Source: an uncultured Aquimarina sp. (GTDB taxonomy: Bacteria > Bacteroidota > Bacteroidia > Flavobacteriales > Flavobacteriaceae). From it: 64,000 nt of DNA. Of the stretch, positions 37,244 to 46,923 are shown piece by piece. The position numbers and the translations under genes were made by a program. A model generated the notes under the pieces. That model ran no database searches, was not told where the DNA came from, and saw only the letters and a program-made list of their open reading frames with translations. Numbering within the stretch: the stretch's first letter is position 1; every line of letters starts with the position of its first letter. The stretch is from positions 124,001 to 188,000 of the forward strand of contig CANMLW010000011.1 in the NCBI GenBank assembly GCA_947498705.1, read 5' to 3'.

Positions 37244-39466
37244 ATGCCGACCCAAATCAAATTTTTAACCGTAAAACTTTTACTTCTTTGTTGCTTTCTT
37301 AGTGCTTCTCAGACAAATGAACACTTAGAAATTAGCCAAGCTAACAATCCTATAGACAAACACTTAGATAACGCTTCTGTCGCTATCACCCAAGCCAAGC
37401 TAGAATCTGCATTGGTAAGTATTATAAAAGCGAAAGAACTAGCCATACAAGAGAAGGATAAAACCTACATTGCCAAAACAAATATGGTACTTGCCAGGCT
37501 CTATAGAGAACTAAGAGATCTCAAAAAAGCTGAGAAACAAATTCATCAAGCCATAAATATATTAAGAAACAAAGATGATTATGCCTCATTAACTTGTTCC
37601 TATGCAATATATGGATCTATAGCCATACAGCTTAAAGAACATGAAATAGCAACCAAAGCATTAAACGAAGCGCTTTTGATTGCAAAAAAACATGATATCA
37701 AAGACAAGATCGGTATTATAAAATTAAATCTAGGGTTTTTGGCCCTCTCTAAAAATCAGCCAGAACTAGCTATTCAATATTTTAACAGTGGTTTACCGGT
37801 TATAAACTCGTTTAACCAAAACTACTCTAAAGCTAAACTCTACATCAATAAAGCCAGGGCTCAATTAGCATTAGATCATCCCGATAAAGCAAAAGAAACA
37901 AATGATCTGGCAATGCAAATTGTAAACGAGAAAGGATATACCGAAATTCGATCAGAGTGTTATGAGCTATATAGTCAGATATATGAAAAAAAAGGAGAGT
38001 ATCTAGTCTCCTTATCCAACCTTAAAGCCCACGAGAAAATAAAAGACTCGCTCTTTAACACGAAAAAAGAAATCATAGCTCAGGAAGCCAGTGCTAAGTT
38101 AAACCTAAACGAGAATAATGTTTTAATAGAAGAGCTAACCGAAGAAAATATTCAGCAGCAAAAATCTTTAAAATTAGGACGTTTAACAACCATCTTAAGT
38201 ATTGCATTAATCACTATTTTATCTCTTCTAACTCTTTCGCTGTACAAGAACAATAATTTAAGAGCAAGAGCTAATGAGCTGCTACAAAATAAAAACACAG
38301 AACTCATTTTAGCCAAAGAGAATGCAGAAAGAGCCAGTGAAGCCAAAGCACAGTTCCTATCCACAATCACTCATGAATTAAGAACTCCTCTTTATGCAGT
38401 TACAGGATTAACTCATCTTTTATTAGAAGAAAGTCCCACTCCAAACCAAAAAGAACATCTAAATTCTCTTAAATTTTCTGGAGAATACCTTTTATCACTT
38501 ATAAACAACATATTAGATCTTAACCGATTAGAAGCAAACAAAGTAGAACTCGAAAACACTTCTTTTAATCTAAAAAAACGCATTAACGATGTATTGATTG
38601 CTTTAGGAAAATCTGCAAAGGACAGAAATAATAAATTACATTATGAATTTAATGAGAAGATTCCTCCCAAATTAAAAGGCGATCCATTAAAAATTTCTCA
38701 AATCCTAATAAATCTTATTGGTAACTCTATAAAATTTACTCAAAACGGTAACATTTGGATTCGCGTTAACTTATTGAGCAAAACAAAAAATAAGGTACAC
38801 CTTACTTTTGAAATTGAAGATAATGGTGTTGGTATTTCTGAAAAAAAGCAATTAAGTATTTTTGAAAACTTCACACAAGGCTCTGTGCAGATAAACAGAA
38901 AGTTTGGAGGTACTGGATTAGGTCTATCTATTGTCAAGAACTTATTATCATTAATGAATAGTGAAATTAGACTTGAAAGTGAACTAGGAAAAGGTTCAAA
39001 GTTTTTATTTGATCTAGAGTTCGAAGTATATGAAGATCTTAAAACGGATTATACAGAAGAAGCCAAAAAAATTGACTATGACGTAATGGCTAACAAGCAC
39101 ATATTAGTTGTAGAAGACAATAAAATCAATCAACTCATCACACGAAAAATACTTGAAAAAAATAATATTACATGTGATGTTGCTGACAATGGAGACATAG
39201 CAATCAACAAGGTCAAAGAAAATTCATTCGATTTGATTTTAATGGATATCCACATGCCGGGAATTAGTGGAATCGAAGCCACCAAACAAATTAGAACCTT
39301 CAATCTTAACATCCCTATAATAGCATTAACAGCCGTTACATTAGATGATAATCTAGATGAATTTTACAATAATGGTTTTAATGATATTATCCCCAAACCA
39401 TATAAGACAGAAGAATTTTTCTCTAAGCTTCACAAAGCACTCATCAAAAAACAAGTAATAGAATAA
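37244..39466 (+). CDS. TPR-containing hybrid sensor histidine kinase/response regulator
   Basis: 740 residues from MPTQIKFLTVKLLLLCCF. Signal peptide about 1-23, then a TPR sensor region (about 45-280, several 34-residue repeats), a coiled coil, a membrane helix (about 315-333), HisKA with the phosphoaccepting His377 in THELRTPLY, HATPase_c with NLIGNSIKFTQNG and GGTGLGLSIVKNL, and a receiver domain with Asp668 in LMDIHMPG. Periplasmic TPR sensors with cytoplasmic hybrid kinases are common in Bacteroidota; the signal is unknown. Follows gap closely. Confidence 0.93.
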   Translation: MPTQIKFLTVKLLLLCCFLSASQTNEHLEISQANNPIDKHLDNASVAITQAKLESALVSIIKAKELAIQEKDKTYIAKTNMVLARLYRELRDLKKAEKQIHQAINILRNKDDYASLTCSYAIYGSIAIQLKEHEIATKALNEALLIAKKHDIKDKIGIIKLNLGFLALSKNQPELAIQYFNSGLPVINSFNQNYSKAKLYINKARAQLALDHPDKAKETNDLAMQIVNEKGYTEIRSECYELYSQIYEKKGEYLVSLSNLKAHEKIKDSLFNTKKEIIAQEASAKLNLNENNVLIEELTEENIQQQKSLKLGRLTTILSIALITILSLLTLSLYKNNNLRARANELLQNKNTELILAKENAERASEAKAQFLSTITHELRTPLYAVTGLTHLLLEESPTPNQKEHLNSLKFSGEYLLSLINNILDLNRLEANKVELENTSFNLKKRINDVLIALGKSAKDRNNKLHYEFNEKIPPKLKGDPLKISQILINLIGNSIKFTQNGNIWIRVNLLSKTKNKVHLTFEIEDNGVGISEKKQLSIFENFTQGSVQINRKFGGTGLGLSIVKNLLSLMNSEIRLESELGKGSKFLFDLEFEVYEDLKTDYTEEAKKIDYDVMANKHILVVEDNKINQLITRKILEKNNITCDVADNGDIAINKVKENSFDLILMDIHMPGISGIEATKQIRTFNLNIPIIALTAVTLDDNLDEFYNNGFNDIIPKPYKTEEFFSKLHKALIKKQVIE

Positions 39467-39543
39467 TATTAGCACAATACTTGGTTATAAATAGATAACA
39501 AAACTTTTTTAAAGAGTTTTTATTCGAGTTAACTAAAAGCAAT

Positions 39544-39578
39544 AAAAAAAATGAGATTGATATCAATCTCATTTTTTT
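39544..39578. terminator. Bidirectional palindromic terminator overlapping the lpxK stop codon
   Basis: Perfect palindrome ATGAGATTGATATCAATCTC and its 3' AT (39551-39572), extended by A and T runs. On the minus strand it begins within the last codons of lpxK (stop at 39571-39569). It also terminates the kinase transcript. Confidence 0.85.
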
Positions 39579-40579
39579 ATATAATCAATTATAAGGTTCT
39601 TAAAAAGATCTGATTCAATTACAAATTTAACTTCGATAGGCTGATACCATAAGTTAATGTCAGGCGCGTCTGTGATTAATCTCACATAGTCTTTTTCTGT
39701 AGTGACAATAAAAGGAAGTTTTCTTAGCTTCTCCAACTCTGTATTTGTAAAATTATGATGATCAGGAAAACTTATATGATCAAATTGTAACCCTAATGAC
39801 TTATAATAATTTAACAAAGGTGTTGGATTTGCAATACCAGTAACCAAAGTAAAAAAAACACCTCTTAAAGCATCGATTGGTTTTTCTCCAGATTTACTTA
39901 TAATTTGTTTTTTATAATCAATAGAAGTAAAAAATAAATATTGTCTCTGCTGCAAATTTAAACTCTCTTTAATTCGCTTTCTTTCCTCTTCAGAAATCTC
40001 TATTGGAGATTTGGTTACTATAACAATATCTGCTCTTTTTGCTCCATTTCTAGGCTCTCTTAATCCTCCGGTAGGCAATACAATATCGTTGACATAAAGA
40101 TCACTATAAGTAGTGAGTAATATATAGATTCCCGCCTTTACTTTACGGTGTTGAAATGCATCATCCATTAATATAACCTCTGGTTGTGGGACCAATTCTC
40201 TTAATTTGGCAATACCATTACGTCGATCTGCATCCACAGCGACAGTTACATCAGAAAACTTTTTTTTGAACTGCAAAGGCTCATCCCCTACTTCTATTGC
40301 TTTAGAAAGCATCGTAACTTCATGAAAACCTTTAGTACTTCTTTTATATCCTCTACTCAATGTTGCAAGGTTCACACGATCCTTCAATACTTCTATCAAA
40401 TATTCGATCATTGGTGATTTTCCAGTTCCACCCACGCTTAAGTTTCCAACAGCAATTATTGGAAAATCATATGCTACAGATTTCTTAAGTCCCAAATCAT
40501 ATAGTTTGTTTCGCACCCATACAATTATGTAATACAGAGGCACAATGGGCAAAAGAAGTTTTCGTAGTATATTTATCAT
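39569..40579 (-). CDS. lpxK: Tetraacyldisaccharide 4'-kinase
   Basis: 336 residues. The P-loop AVGNLSVGGTGKSPM (about 43-57), the Walker B DDAFQHRKV, and TTEKDYVRL near the C-terminus are diagnostic. It phosphorylates the lipid A precursor at 4'. An N-terminal membrane-associated stretch (1-25) is visible. Divergent from the Nif3-like gene. Confidence 0.96.
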   Translation of the reverse strand: MINILRKLLLPIVPLYYIIVWVRNKLYDLGLKKSVAYDFPIIAVGNLSVGGTGKSPMIEYLIEVLKDRVNLATLSRGYKRSTKGFHEVTMLSKAIEVGDEPLQFKKKFSDVTVAVDADRRNGIAKLRELVPQPEVILMDDAFQHRKVKAGIYILLTTYSDLYVNDIVLPTGGLREPRNGAKRADIVIVTKSPIEISEEERKRIKESLNLQQRQYLFFTSIDYKKQIISKSGEKPIDALRGVFFTLVTGIANPTPLLNYYKSLGLQFDHISFPDHHNFTNTELEKLRKLPFIVTTEKDYVRLITDAPDINLWYQPIEVKFVIESDLFKNLIIDYIKK

Positions 40580-40612
40580 TGATATTGATTTTTAGGCTTT
40601 CGATAGATACAG

Positions 40613-40620
40613 CAAAAGTA
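40613..40620 (-). promoter_or_regulatory. lpxK promoter -7 box
   Basis: On the minus strand TACTTTTG (TAnnTTTG), 34 bases before the lpxK ATG. Confidence 0.55.
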
Positions 40621-40746
40621 TAAAAACGAAACTTTGATTATTGATAAAAGTTTTTTTACATTCAATTTGTACTATTTCCAAAATAATTGCCATTATTTTG
40701 TCGAAGTAGTTTATATCTTAATTCAATCATAGAAACCATATATACA

Positions 40747-41841
40747 ATGCAAATAAAAGAAGTTATTAATTATCTTGAGGAAATGGCCCCAAAAGCATAC
40801 GCAGAAGATTTTGATAATGTTGGGCTTTTGGTAGGAAATACTGAAACCACCGTAACGGGAGTTTTGGTAACATTAGACACCTTAGAAAACATTGTAGAAG
40901 AAGCTATTGAGAATAATTGTAACCTAATTGTAAGCTTTCACCCAATTATCTTTAAAGGGATTAAAAAATTTAACGGAAGCACTTATGTCGAAAGAGTCAT
41001 TATGAAAGCAATTAAAAATGACATTGCGATTTTTGCTATTCATACAGCACTGGACAATGCTTACAATGGCGTTAACGATATGATTTGTGAACAATTAGCA
41101 CTAAAAAATCGTAAAATACTTATTCCTCAAAAAGGAACTATTAAAAAGCTGAAGACTTTTGCCCCTACAAATACTGCCAACCAGGTACTTAATGCTTTAT
41201 TCGAAGCTGGAGCTGGTACTATAGGTAATTATAGTAATTGTAGTTTTTCATCTGACGGAACAGGTACTTTTAAAGCTTCAGAGGATGCCGATCCCGTAAT
41301 AGGTAACATTGGAGAGATACATCAAGAAAAAGAAACTCAACTACAGGTAACTTTTCCCAAGCATTTAGAAAAGAATATTCTTGATGCACTTCTCAAGCAA
41401 CATCCTTATGAAGAAGTTGCCTACGAAATCACAACATTAGAAAATAAAAACCAACATATAGGAATGGGTATGATTGGTGAATTAGAAACACCAATGAATG
41501 AACTAGATTTTTTAAAACACTTAAAAAAAGTTTTTAATGTTGGCTGTATAAGACACTCTGCTTTACTAGAAAAACCCATTAAAAAAGTTGCCGTTTTAGG
41601 AGGAAGCGGAAGCTTTGCTATAAAAAATGCTATCCAAGCTAAAGCTGATATTTTCATTACTGCTGATTTAAAATATCATCAATTTTTTGAAGCCGAAAAA
41701 AAATTGATTCTTGCCGATATTGGACATTATGAAAGTGAACAATACACAAAAAACCTAATTGTTAGGTATCTTAGAAAAAAAATCAGTAATTTTGCAATCA
41801 TTTTATCGGATAAAACCACCAATCCAATTCAATACATATAA
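40747..41841 (+). CDS. Nif3-like dinuclear metal centre protein
   Basis: 364 residues from MQIKEVINYLEEMAPKAYAE. Family motifs: DNVGLLVGN, IVSFHPIIFKGIKKF, HTALDNAYNGVNDMI and near the end TADLKYHQF with DIGHYESEQY, together supplying the metal-binding His, Asp and Glu. A middle insertion (about 130-220) is the usual extra domain of long Nif3 proteins. The family is thought to be GTP cyclohydrolase-like or a metal-bound hydrolase; its function is debated. It is four bases before the coiled-coil gene, so one operon. Confidence 0.92.
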   Translation: MQIKEVINYLEEMAPKAYAEDFDNVGLLVGNTETTVTGVLVTLDTLENIVEEAIENNCNLIVSFHPIIFKGIKKFNGSTYVERVIMKAIKNDIAIFAIHTALDNAYNGVNDMICEQLALKNRKILIPQKGTIKKLKTFAPTNTANQVLNALFEAGAGTIGNYSNCSFSSDGTGTFKASEDADPVIGNIGEIHQEKETQLQVTFPKHLEKNILDALLKQHPYEEVAYEITTLENKNQHIGMGMIGELETPMNELDFLKHLKKVFNVGCIRHSALLEKPIKKVAVLGGSGSFAIKNAIQAKADIFITADLKYHQFFEAEKKLILADIGHYESEQYTKNLIVRYLRKKISNFAIILSDKTTNPIQYI

Positions 41842-41844
41842 AAT

Positions 41845-42621
41845 ATGGCAAAGAAAGAAGTTACTGTTGAGCAAAAATTAAGAGCATTGTATGATTTGCA
41901 ATTAATTGACTCTAGAGTTGATGAGATTAGAAACGTAAGAGGAGAATTACCTTTAGAGGTGGAAGATCTTGAAGATGAAGTAGCCGGATTAAATAAAAGA
42001 TTAGAAAAGCTTACCACGGATCTTGACACCATAGCAGATGGTATAAAGTCTAAGAAAAATCTTATTGAAGAAGCTAAAAATCTAATCAAAAAATACGGAG
42101 AACAACAGAAAAACGTTCGTAACAATCGCGAGTATAACTCTTTAAGTAAGGAAATTGAATTTCAAGAATTAGAGATTCAATTAGCAGAAAAGCACATCAA
42201 AGAGCATAAAGCACAGATTACTCAAAAGAATGAGATCATAGAGCAAACTAAACAAAAGCTTTCTGAGCGCAATCAGCACTTATCTCATAAAAAAGGGGAG
42301 CTGGATGCTATTCTTGCTGAAACGGAAAAAGAAGAACAGTCATTGATAGCAAAATCAGAAGACTTTCAACAAGAAATTGAAGAGCGTCTCATCGCTGCAT
42401 ACAAAAGGATAAGACAGAATGTAAAAAATGGATTAGCCGTTGTACCTATAGAGCGTGGTGCATCAGGAGGATCTTTCTTTACCATTCCACCTCAAGTACA
42501 AATGGAGATAGCTTCTCGTAAAAAGATCATTACAGACGAACATAGCGGACGTATACTAGTTGACCAGGAACTAGCAAGAGAAGAAAAAGAAAAAATGCAA
42601 GCTCTTTTTTCTAAGTTATAA
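41845..42621 (+). CDS. Coiled-coil protein of the C4-type zinc-ribbon family lacking its cysteines
   Basis: 258 residues, mostly an antiparallel coiled coil (about 30-175). The C-terminal ribbon keeps the family context but with Ser in place of Cys: RGASGGSFFTIPPQ and TDEHSGRILVDQ, where homologues in other groups have CGGC and CxxCGRIL. No zinc can be held by Cys here. Four bases after the Nif3-like gene, with a strong terminator after it. The family is often linked to nucleic acid or ribosome quality control; the exact role is unknown. Confidence 0.85.
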   Translation: MAKKEVTVEQKLRALYDLQLIDSRVDEIRNVRGELPLEVEDLEDEVAGLNKRLEKLTTDLDTIADGIKSKKNLIEEAKNLIKKYGEQQKNVRNNREYNSLSKEIEFQELEIQLAEKHIKEHKAQITQKNEIIEQTKQKLSERNQHLSHKKGELDAILAETEKEEQSLIAKSEDFQQEIEERLIAAYKRIRQNVKNGLAVVPIERGASGGSFFTIPPQVQMEIASRKKIITDEHSGRILVDQELAREEKEKMQALFSKL

Positions 42622-42640
42622 TTAGAGCATATACACATAC

Positions 42641-42668
42641 AAAGCCTCAGTTTTACTGAGGCTTTTTT
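42641..42668 (+). terminator. Intrinsic terminator after the coiled-coil gene
   Basis: Stem AAAGCCTCAG / CTGAGGCTTT with TTTTA loop and T run. Confidence 0.92.
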
Positions 42669-42685
42669 GATTAGACCAACTAACC

Positions 42686-43933
42686 ATGAACCACATTCTT
42701 ATTATAGGTTTCGTTTGGCCAGAGCCCAATTCTACAGCCGCAGGGCAAAGAATGTTACATCTCATACAATTATTTTTATCCCAGAACTGGAAAGTTAGTT
42801 TTACAAGTGCCGCATCCTATAGTGACAAATCAATCGATTTAAACACATTTGGTGTTACCACATTTTCAACAGAAATTAACAACAATGTTTTTGACAATCA
42901 AATCAAAGAACTCAATCCAGATATTGTTGTATTTGATCGCTACATTACAGAAGAACAATTTGGATGGAAAGTATCTAAGCATTGCCCTAACGCCTTAAAA
43001 ATACTTAATACAGAAGATTTACATTGCCTTAGAAAAGTACGACAAGAAGCATTTAAAAACAACTCTATTTTCGATGTCAAAAGACTATTTCAAAGCGATA
43101 TTGCAAAAAGGGAAATTGCAAGTATTTATCGATGCGACCTTTCTTTGATGATTTCTGATTATGAATTATCTCTACTTCAAGAACATTTTAAAATAGACGA
43201 TAGCTTACTTTTTTATTTACCGTTCCTATTCGACCCTATAAAAGAAGAAAACAAACAAAATTGGCCAAATTATGAAAATAGGCAGCATTTTGTAACAATC
43301 GGAAATTTTAAACACGAACCTAACTGGAATAGCGTACAATATCTAAAAGAAACCATATGGCCTTTGATAAAAAAAGAACTTCCAAAAGCGGAACTTCATA
43401 TATATGGAGCATACCCACCTACCAAAGCTAACATGTTACATGCCCCCAAAGAAGGGTTTCTTGTAAAAGGCTGGGCAAAAAGTGCCTCCGCTATAATGTC
43501 TCAAGCACGGGTTTGTCTTGCCCCACTACGTTTTGGCGCAGGAATCAAAGGAAAATTGGCTGAAGCCATGCTTAATGGCACCCCAAGTGTAACGACTAAC
43601 TTAGGTGCTGAAGGAATGTTAGGATCAGAATCAGACTGGAATGGTTTCATCACAGATGATCCAGATTCATTTGCAAAAGCCTCTATACACCTCTACAACA
43701 ACAAAGAGGTCTGGAAGCAGTCTCAACAAAATGGCATCGAAATCATTAACACACGTTTTCAAAAAGAACAATTCTACACAAGCTTTATAAGCACCATTTT
43801 AGCCCTTCAAAATAATCAAACCGAACACCGTGATAACAATTTTATCGGCAGCATGTTGCAACATCATTTTTTAAGAAGTACCGAGTTTATGTCACGATGG
43901 ATCGAAGAAAAGAACAACAAGACGCAAATCTAA
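42686..43933 (+). CDS. Glycosyltransferase family 4-like protein
   Basis: 415 residues. GT-B architecture: N-terminal donor-acceptor domain begins MNHILIIGFVWPEPNSTAAG, and the C-terminal Rossmann half contains KAELHIYGAYPP, APLRFGAGIKGKLAEAMLNG and TNLGAEGM, the usual GT4 nucleotide-sugar motif set. Retaining transferase for a surface glycan; substrate unknown. It is 17 bases downstream of a terminator, so is likely transcribed on its own. Confidence 0.9.
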   Translation: MNHILIIGFVWPEPNSTAAGQRMLHLIQLFLSQNWKVSFTSAASYSDKSIDLNTFGVTTFSTEINNNVFDNQIKELNPDIVVFDRYITEEQFGWKVSKHCPNALKILNTEDLHCLRKVRQEAFKNNSIFDVKRLFQSDIAKREIASIYRCDLSLMISDYELSLLQEHFKIDDSLLFYLPFLFDPIKEENKQNWPNYENRQHFVTIGNFKHEPNWNSVQYLKETIWPLIKKELPKAELHIYGAYPPTKANMLHAPKEGFLVKGWAKSASAIMSQARVCLAPLRFGAGIKGKLAEAMLNGTPSVTTNLGAEGMLGSESDWNGFITDDPDSFAKASIHLYNNKEVWKQSQQNGIEIINTRFQKEQFYTSFISTILALQNNQTEHRDNNFIGSMLQHHFLRSTEFMSRWIEEKNNKTQI

Positions 43934-44070
43934 GCCTTCTATTTTTTTATTAAACAAAAGGATTTCTTGTAGTTTTGAATCTTTAACACTCGATCTTTGA
44001 TACACTAGTTAAGAAATTTCACCCTTAAACAAAATAAAGAACAAGGTGTTCCCTACTTAATCAAAGCTAT

Positions 44071-44098
44071 TCGTACATCAAATCACATATGTGTACGA
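44071..44098. other. Inverted repeat in the 560-bp spacer before the Ig-like protein
   Basis: TCGTACA ... TGTACGA (7 bp arms, 14-base loop). The rest of 43934-44493 is AT-rich; a weak -7-like TATTTTG lies near 44384-44390. I see no gene or other element in this stretch. Confidence 0.3.
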
Positions 44099-44493
44099 AA
44101 AATCATACATAAAAATTTTGCGATTAAAACTGCTTTTTTACGAAGTTCATAAATAGTTTTCGACAACATACATATTTTTATTTGGTCAGTTTTTAAATAA
44201 AAACGCTAAAACACTTCTTGTAACTAAATCTCTGTCGAAGCATTAATTATCAATGTTTTAACTTTCAAAAATAGCCAAAATCATCCTCACGCTAGTATTA
44301 CAAGCGACTCACAGCAATATTGCCTAAACTATCATTTCTCAAAAAAAATTTATATCAAATTAATTGCTGAAATTTTTAACATTTATTTTGCATTTCACAG
44401 ATAAAAATCATACTTTCATCCGACAATTTTCACACTTAAACGATTATTCAATATCTCAAACCTATGTAAACCCATCAAAACCTACCCCTAAAC

Positions 44494-46203
44494 ATGAAAA
44501 AAGTACTACTAACCCTACCCCTAATTATCTTATCCATATGTATTCATGCTCAAGAACAAATGAAGCACACAAAAAAGAGCTATATCAATGAAAAAGGCGA
44601 ATACCATGTACAAGTAGATCTACCAATTTACCTATTTATTTCTACCAATCCAGATCTTAAAGACGGACACAAACTAACAAGTGCAAAAACCCCCCAATTT
44701 GCAAATCCAATGTACCTTGACGGACATGGAACGCATTTTGTCAAACACACCGATAACGTAAAACCCATACCCGAACACGATGTCACTTTCGAAGTACACG
44801 CAGATGGTATTGCCCCAGTTTCAAAGTTAAATTTTCTAAACACGAATAGGTATCAGACCGGTTCACAAACATTCTACGGCCCTGGTTTAAATGTTGAAAT
44901 GACTTTTTCAGATGAAATGTCAGGTATTCAGGAAAAGTACATCTCTATAGATAAAAACAATTTCAAACAATATACACAACCCGAAAACATAACTACCGAA
45001 GGAAAACACAACATTCAAGCTTATGCCGTAGACAATGTTGGAAATGTTGAAGAAACAAAGACCATAGATTTCACTTTAGACATCAGCGCACCTAAGACCA
45101 CGATTACCTATAAAGGATCTAAAGTAATGGTTAACGGAGAACAAATAATAAGCCCAAAAGGAAAGTTCTCCTTAGAATCAAAGGATAATCTTTCAGGAAT
45201 CAGCAAAACTTATTACTCCTATGACGGAATTGAAAAGAAAATTCGATACAACGGAGATCCTTTATACATAAAATCATTTAATGAAGGAAGTCACTCTATT
45301 GAGTACCACTCTGTCGACAATGTAAAAAATGAAGAAGGTAAAAAAACAGAAAAATTCTTTCTTGATAAAACCGCACCTGAAGTTAACTTTACTATAAAAT
45401 CAGATAAACACATTACAAAACAAACAACTTTCGTTTCAGACAGAACCAGATTGGTATTAACCGCACAAGACAATAAAGCTGGTTTAGAGGAGATATATTA
45501 TGCATCAGAAGGAAATGAATACGTCAAATATACTTCAGAAATTAAGATTACAAAAAACACCAGTGTATATGCATATGCTCTAGATAAAGTAGGAAACAAA
45601 GGAAAAGCACTAAGTAGCCAAACTTTCTACCATTTAGACAATACTGCTCCTAATATTTCTCATAGGTACGAAGGACCAAAATTCTTCACAAGAGACACTA
45701 TGTTTATTAGAAAAATCACTAAAGTAAAACTATCAGGAACTGATCAGGAATCTAGATTAAAACAAATTGACTATACTATTGACAATGCAAGCAGTAAAGC
45801 ATATTCTTCTCCGTTCACTGTTGATAAAAATGGATTTCACAAAATTAATTACTCAGGAACCGATAATGTAAACAACAAAACATTAGATGACTTCTTTTTT
45901 GTGGTAGATAATGAGGGTCCCAAGGTTCATATTCATTTTGGAAGTGAACCTCTAGGGTTTAAAAAAATAAGAGATAAAGAAATTAAAATCTATTCGAGAC
46001 ACAGCAAGCTATATCTTGCAGGAACAGATAACGCCGTAGGTACCGACAAAATATACTACAGCATTAATGGTGGACCAGAATTTGTTTATACAAACCCACT
46101 AAAAAACTTTACTACAGGCAAAAATTACACCATAGAAGTAAGAGCTATAGATTTCTTAGGAAACGACGACACTTCTATTATAGAGTTTTCTGTAGAAGAA
46201 TAA
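44494..46203 (+). CDS. Secreted repeat protein, OmpL47-like Ig/beta domains
   Basis: 569 residues. Signal peptide about 1-19. After a short region, four to five repeats of about 95 residues each contain a turn DN.G..G (VDNVGNVEET, LDKVGNKGKA, GTDNVNNKTL) and the hinge DKTAPEV / DNTAPNI / DNEGPKV. This DxTAPxx hinge is the OmpL47/Ig-like beta type. Repeats like these make elongated surface or secreted proteins; function unknown. No sorting domain is seen at the C-terminus. It converges with rpsT at a 12-bp terminator. Confidence 0.82.
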   Translation: MKKVLLTLPLIILSICIHAQEQMKHTKKSYINEKGEYHVQVDLPIYLFISTNPDLKDGHKLTSAKTPQFANPMYLDGHGTHFVKHTDNVKPIPEHDVTFEVHADGIAPVSKLNFLNTNRYQTGSQTFYGPGLNVEMTFSDEMSGIQEKYISIDKNNFKQYTQPENITTEGKHNIQAYAVDNVGNVEETKTIDFTLDISAPKTTITYKGSKVMVNGEQIISPKGKFSLESKDNLSGISKTYYSYDGIEKKIRYNGDPLYIKSFNEGSHSIEYHSVDNVKNEEGKKTEKFFLDKTAPEVNFTIKSDKHITKQTTFVSDRTRLVLTAQDNKAGLEEIYYASEGNEYVKYTSEIKITKNTSVYAYALDKVGNKGKALSSQTFYHLDNTAPNISHRYEGPKFFTRDTMFIRKITKVKLSGTDQESRLKQIDYTIDNASSKAYSSPFTVDKNGFHKINYSGTDNVNNKTLDDFFFVVDNEGPKVHIHFGSEPLGFKKIRDKEIKIYSRHSKLYLAGTDNAVGTDKIYYSINGGPEFVYTNPLKNFTTGKNYTIEVRAIDFLGNDDTSIIEFSVEE

Positions 46204-46293
46204 GAAGTACCTCTTCATCTTTCTCACATTTAAAAAGAAGAAAGATTAAAGTTCTAAAAAAACTATTTAAACAAAACTTTTAGCATATAAGAA

Positions 46294-46320
46294 AAGCCTT
46301 CCTAAATATTAGGAAGGCTT
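46294..46320. terminator. Bidirectional terminator between the repeat protein and rpsT
   Basis: 12-bp perfect stem AAGCCTTCCTAA / TTAGGAAGGCTT, loop ATA. Confidence 0.88.
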
Positions 46321-46347
46321 ATATATTTTCAATACTAACGTACTTTC

Positions 46348-46596
46348 TTATAAAGAAGCTACGTGTTTTGCTAATTGCGATTTTAAGTTAGCTGCTTTAT
46401 TACTGTGAATAATATTATTTTTTGCCAACTTATCTAACATAGAAACAACAGTAGGAAACAAAGCTTCTGCTTCTTTCTTATCTGACTCTCGCAACTTTTT
46501 AATCGCATTACGAGTAGTTTTATGTTGGTATCTGTTTCTAAGACGTTTTGTCTCGTTACTTCTAATTCTCTTTAATGCTGACTTATGATTTGCCAT
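46348..46596 (-). CDS. rpsT: 30S ribosomal protein S20
   Basis: 82 residues, highly basic: [20 protein letters not shown] then [20 protein letters not shown]. This opening is diagnostic of S20, which binds 16S rRNA during 30S assembly. Minus strand, downstream of the first tRNA-Glu gene, possibly read through from it. Confidence 0.96.
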   Translation of the reverse strand: MANHKSALKRIRSNETKRLRNRYQHKTTRNAIKKLRESDKKEAEALFPTVVSMLDKLAKNNIIHSNKAANLKSQLAKHVASL

Positions 46597-46630
46597 CTTT
46601 CTTTCTATTAATTTCTTAACTATAAAATTG

Positions 46631-46702
46631 TAGCCCGTAGGGGAATCGAACCCCTCTTACCAGGATGAAAACCTGGCGTCCTAGCCGATAGACGAACGGG
46701 CC
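46631..46702 (-). tRNA. tRNA-Glu (TTC), copy 1
   Basis: 72-nt cloverleaf: acceptor GGCCCGT / ACGGGCT, anticodon stem CCAGG with the 7-base loop TTTTCAT giving anticodon TTC, T arm GAGGGGTTCGATTCCCCT. CCA is not encoded. The same sequence recurs at 46776-46847. Confidence 0.97.
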
Positions 46703-46723
46703 ATGCTTCTTTTTTTAAGATTG

Positions 46724-46731
46724 CAAATGTA
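46724..46731 (-). promoter_or_regulatory. Promoter -7 box of tRNA-Glu copy 1
   Basis: On the minus strand TACATTTG (TAnnTTTG), 22 bases before the tRNA 5' end. Confidence 0.6.
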
Positions 46732-46775
46732 TAACTTTCACTTTACATTTACAATAAAAAAAAATTTAATCTTCG

Positions 46776-46847
46776 TAGCCCGTAGGGGAATCGAACCCCT
46801 CTTACCAGGATGAAAACCTGGCGTCCTAGCCGATAGACGAACGGGCC
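46776..46847 (-). tRNA. tRNA-Glu (TTC), copy 2
   Basis: Identical to the copy at 46631-46702. It has its own promoter, TATTTTTG on the minus strand at 46876-46869, so it is separately transcribed. Tandem duplication of a tRNA gene. Confidence 0.97.
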
Positions 46848-46868
46848 TTGTTTGCCTAATTGCGGATG

Positions 46869-46876
46869 CAAAAATA
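46869..46876 (-). promoter_or_regulatory. Promoter -7 box of tRNA-Glu copy 2
   Basis: TATTTTTG on the minus strand, 22 bases before the tRNA 5' end, as in copy 1. Confidence 0.6.
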
Positions 46877-46923
46877 CAACTATTTTTCAATCACGCAAGT
46901 GTTATTTTATTTTTTTTTAAAGC

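Noticed and set aside
44364..44591. ORF crossing the start of the repeat protein
   Set aside because: It overlaps the signal peptide of the larger gene in another frame and shows no family pattern.
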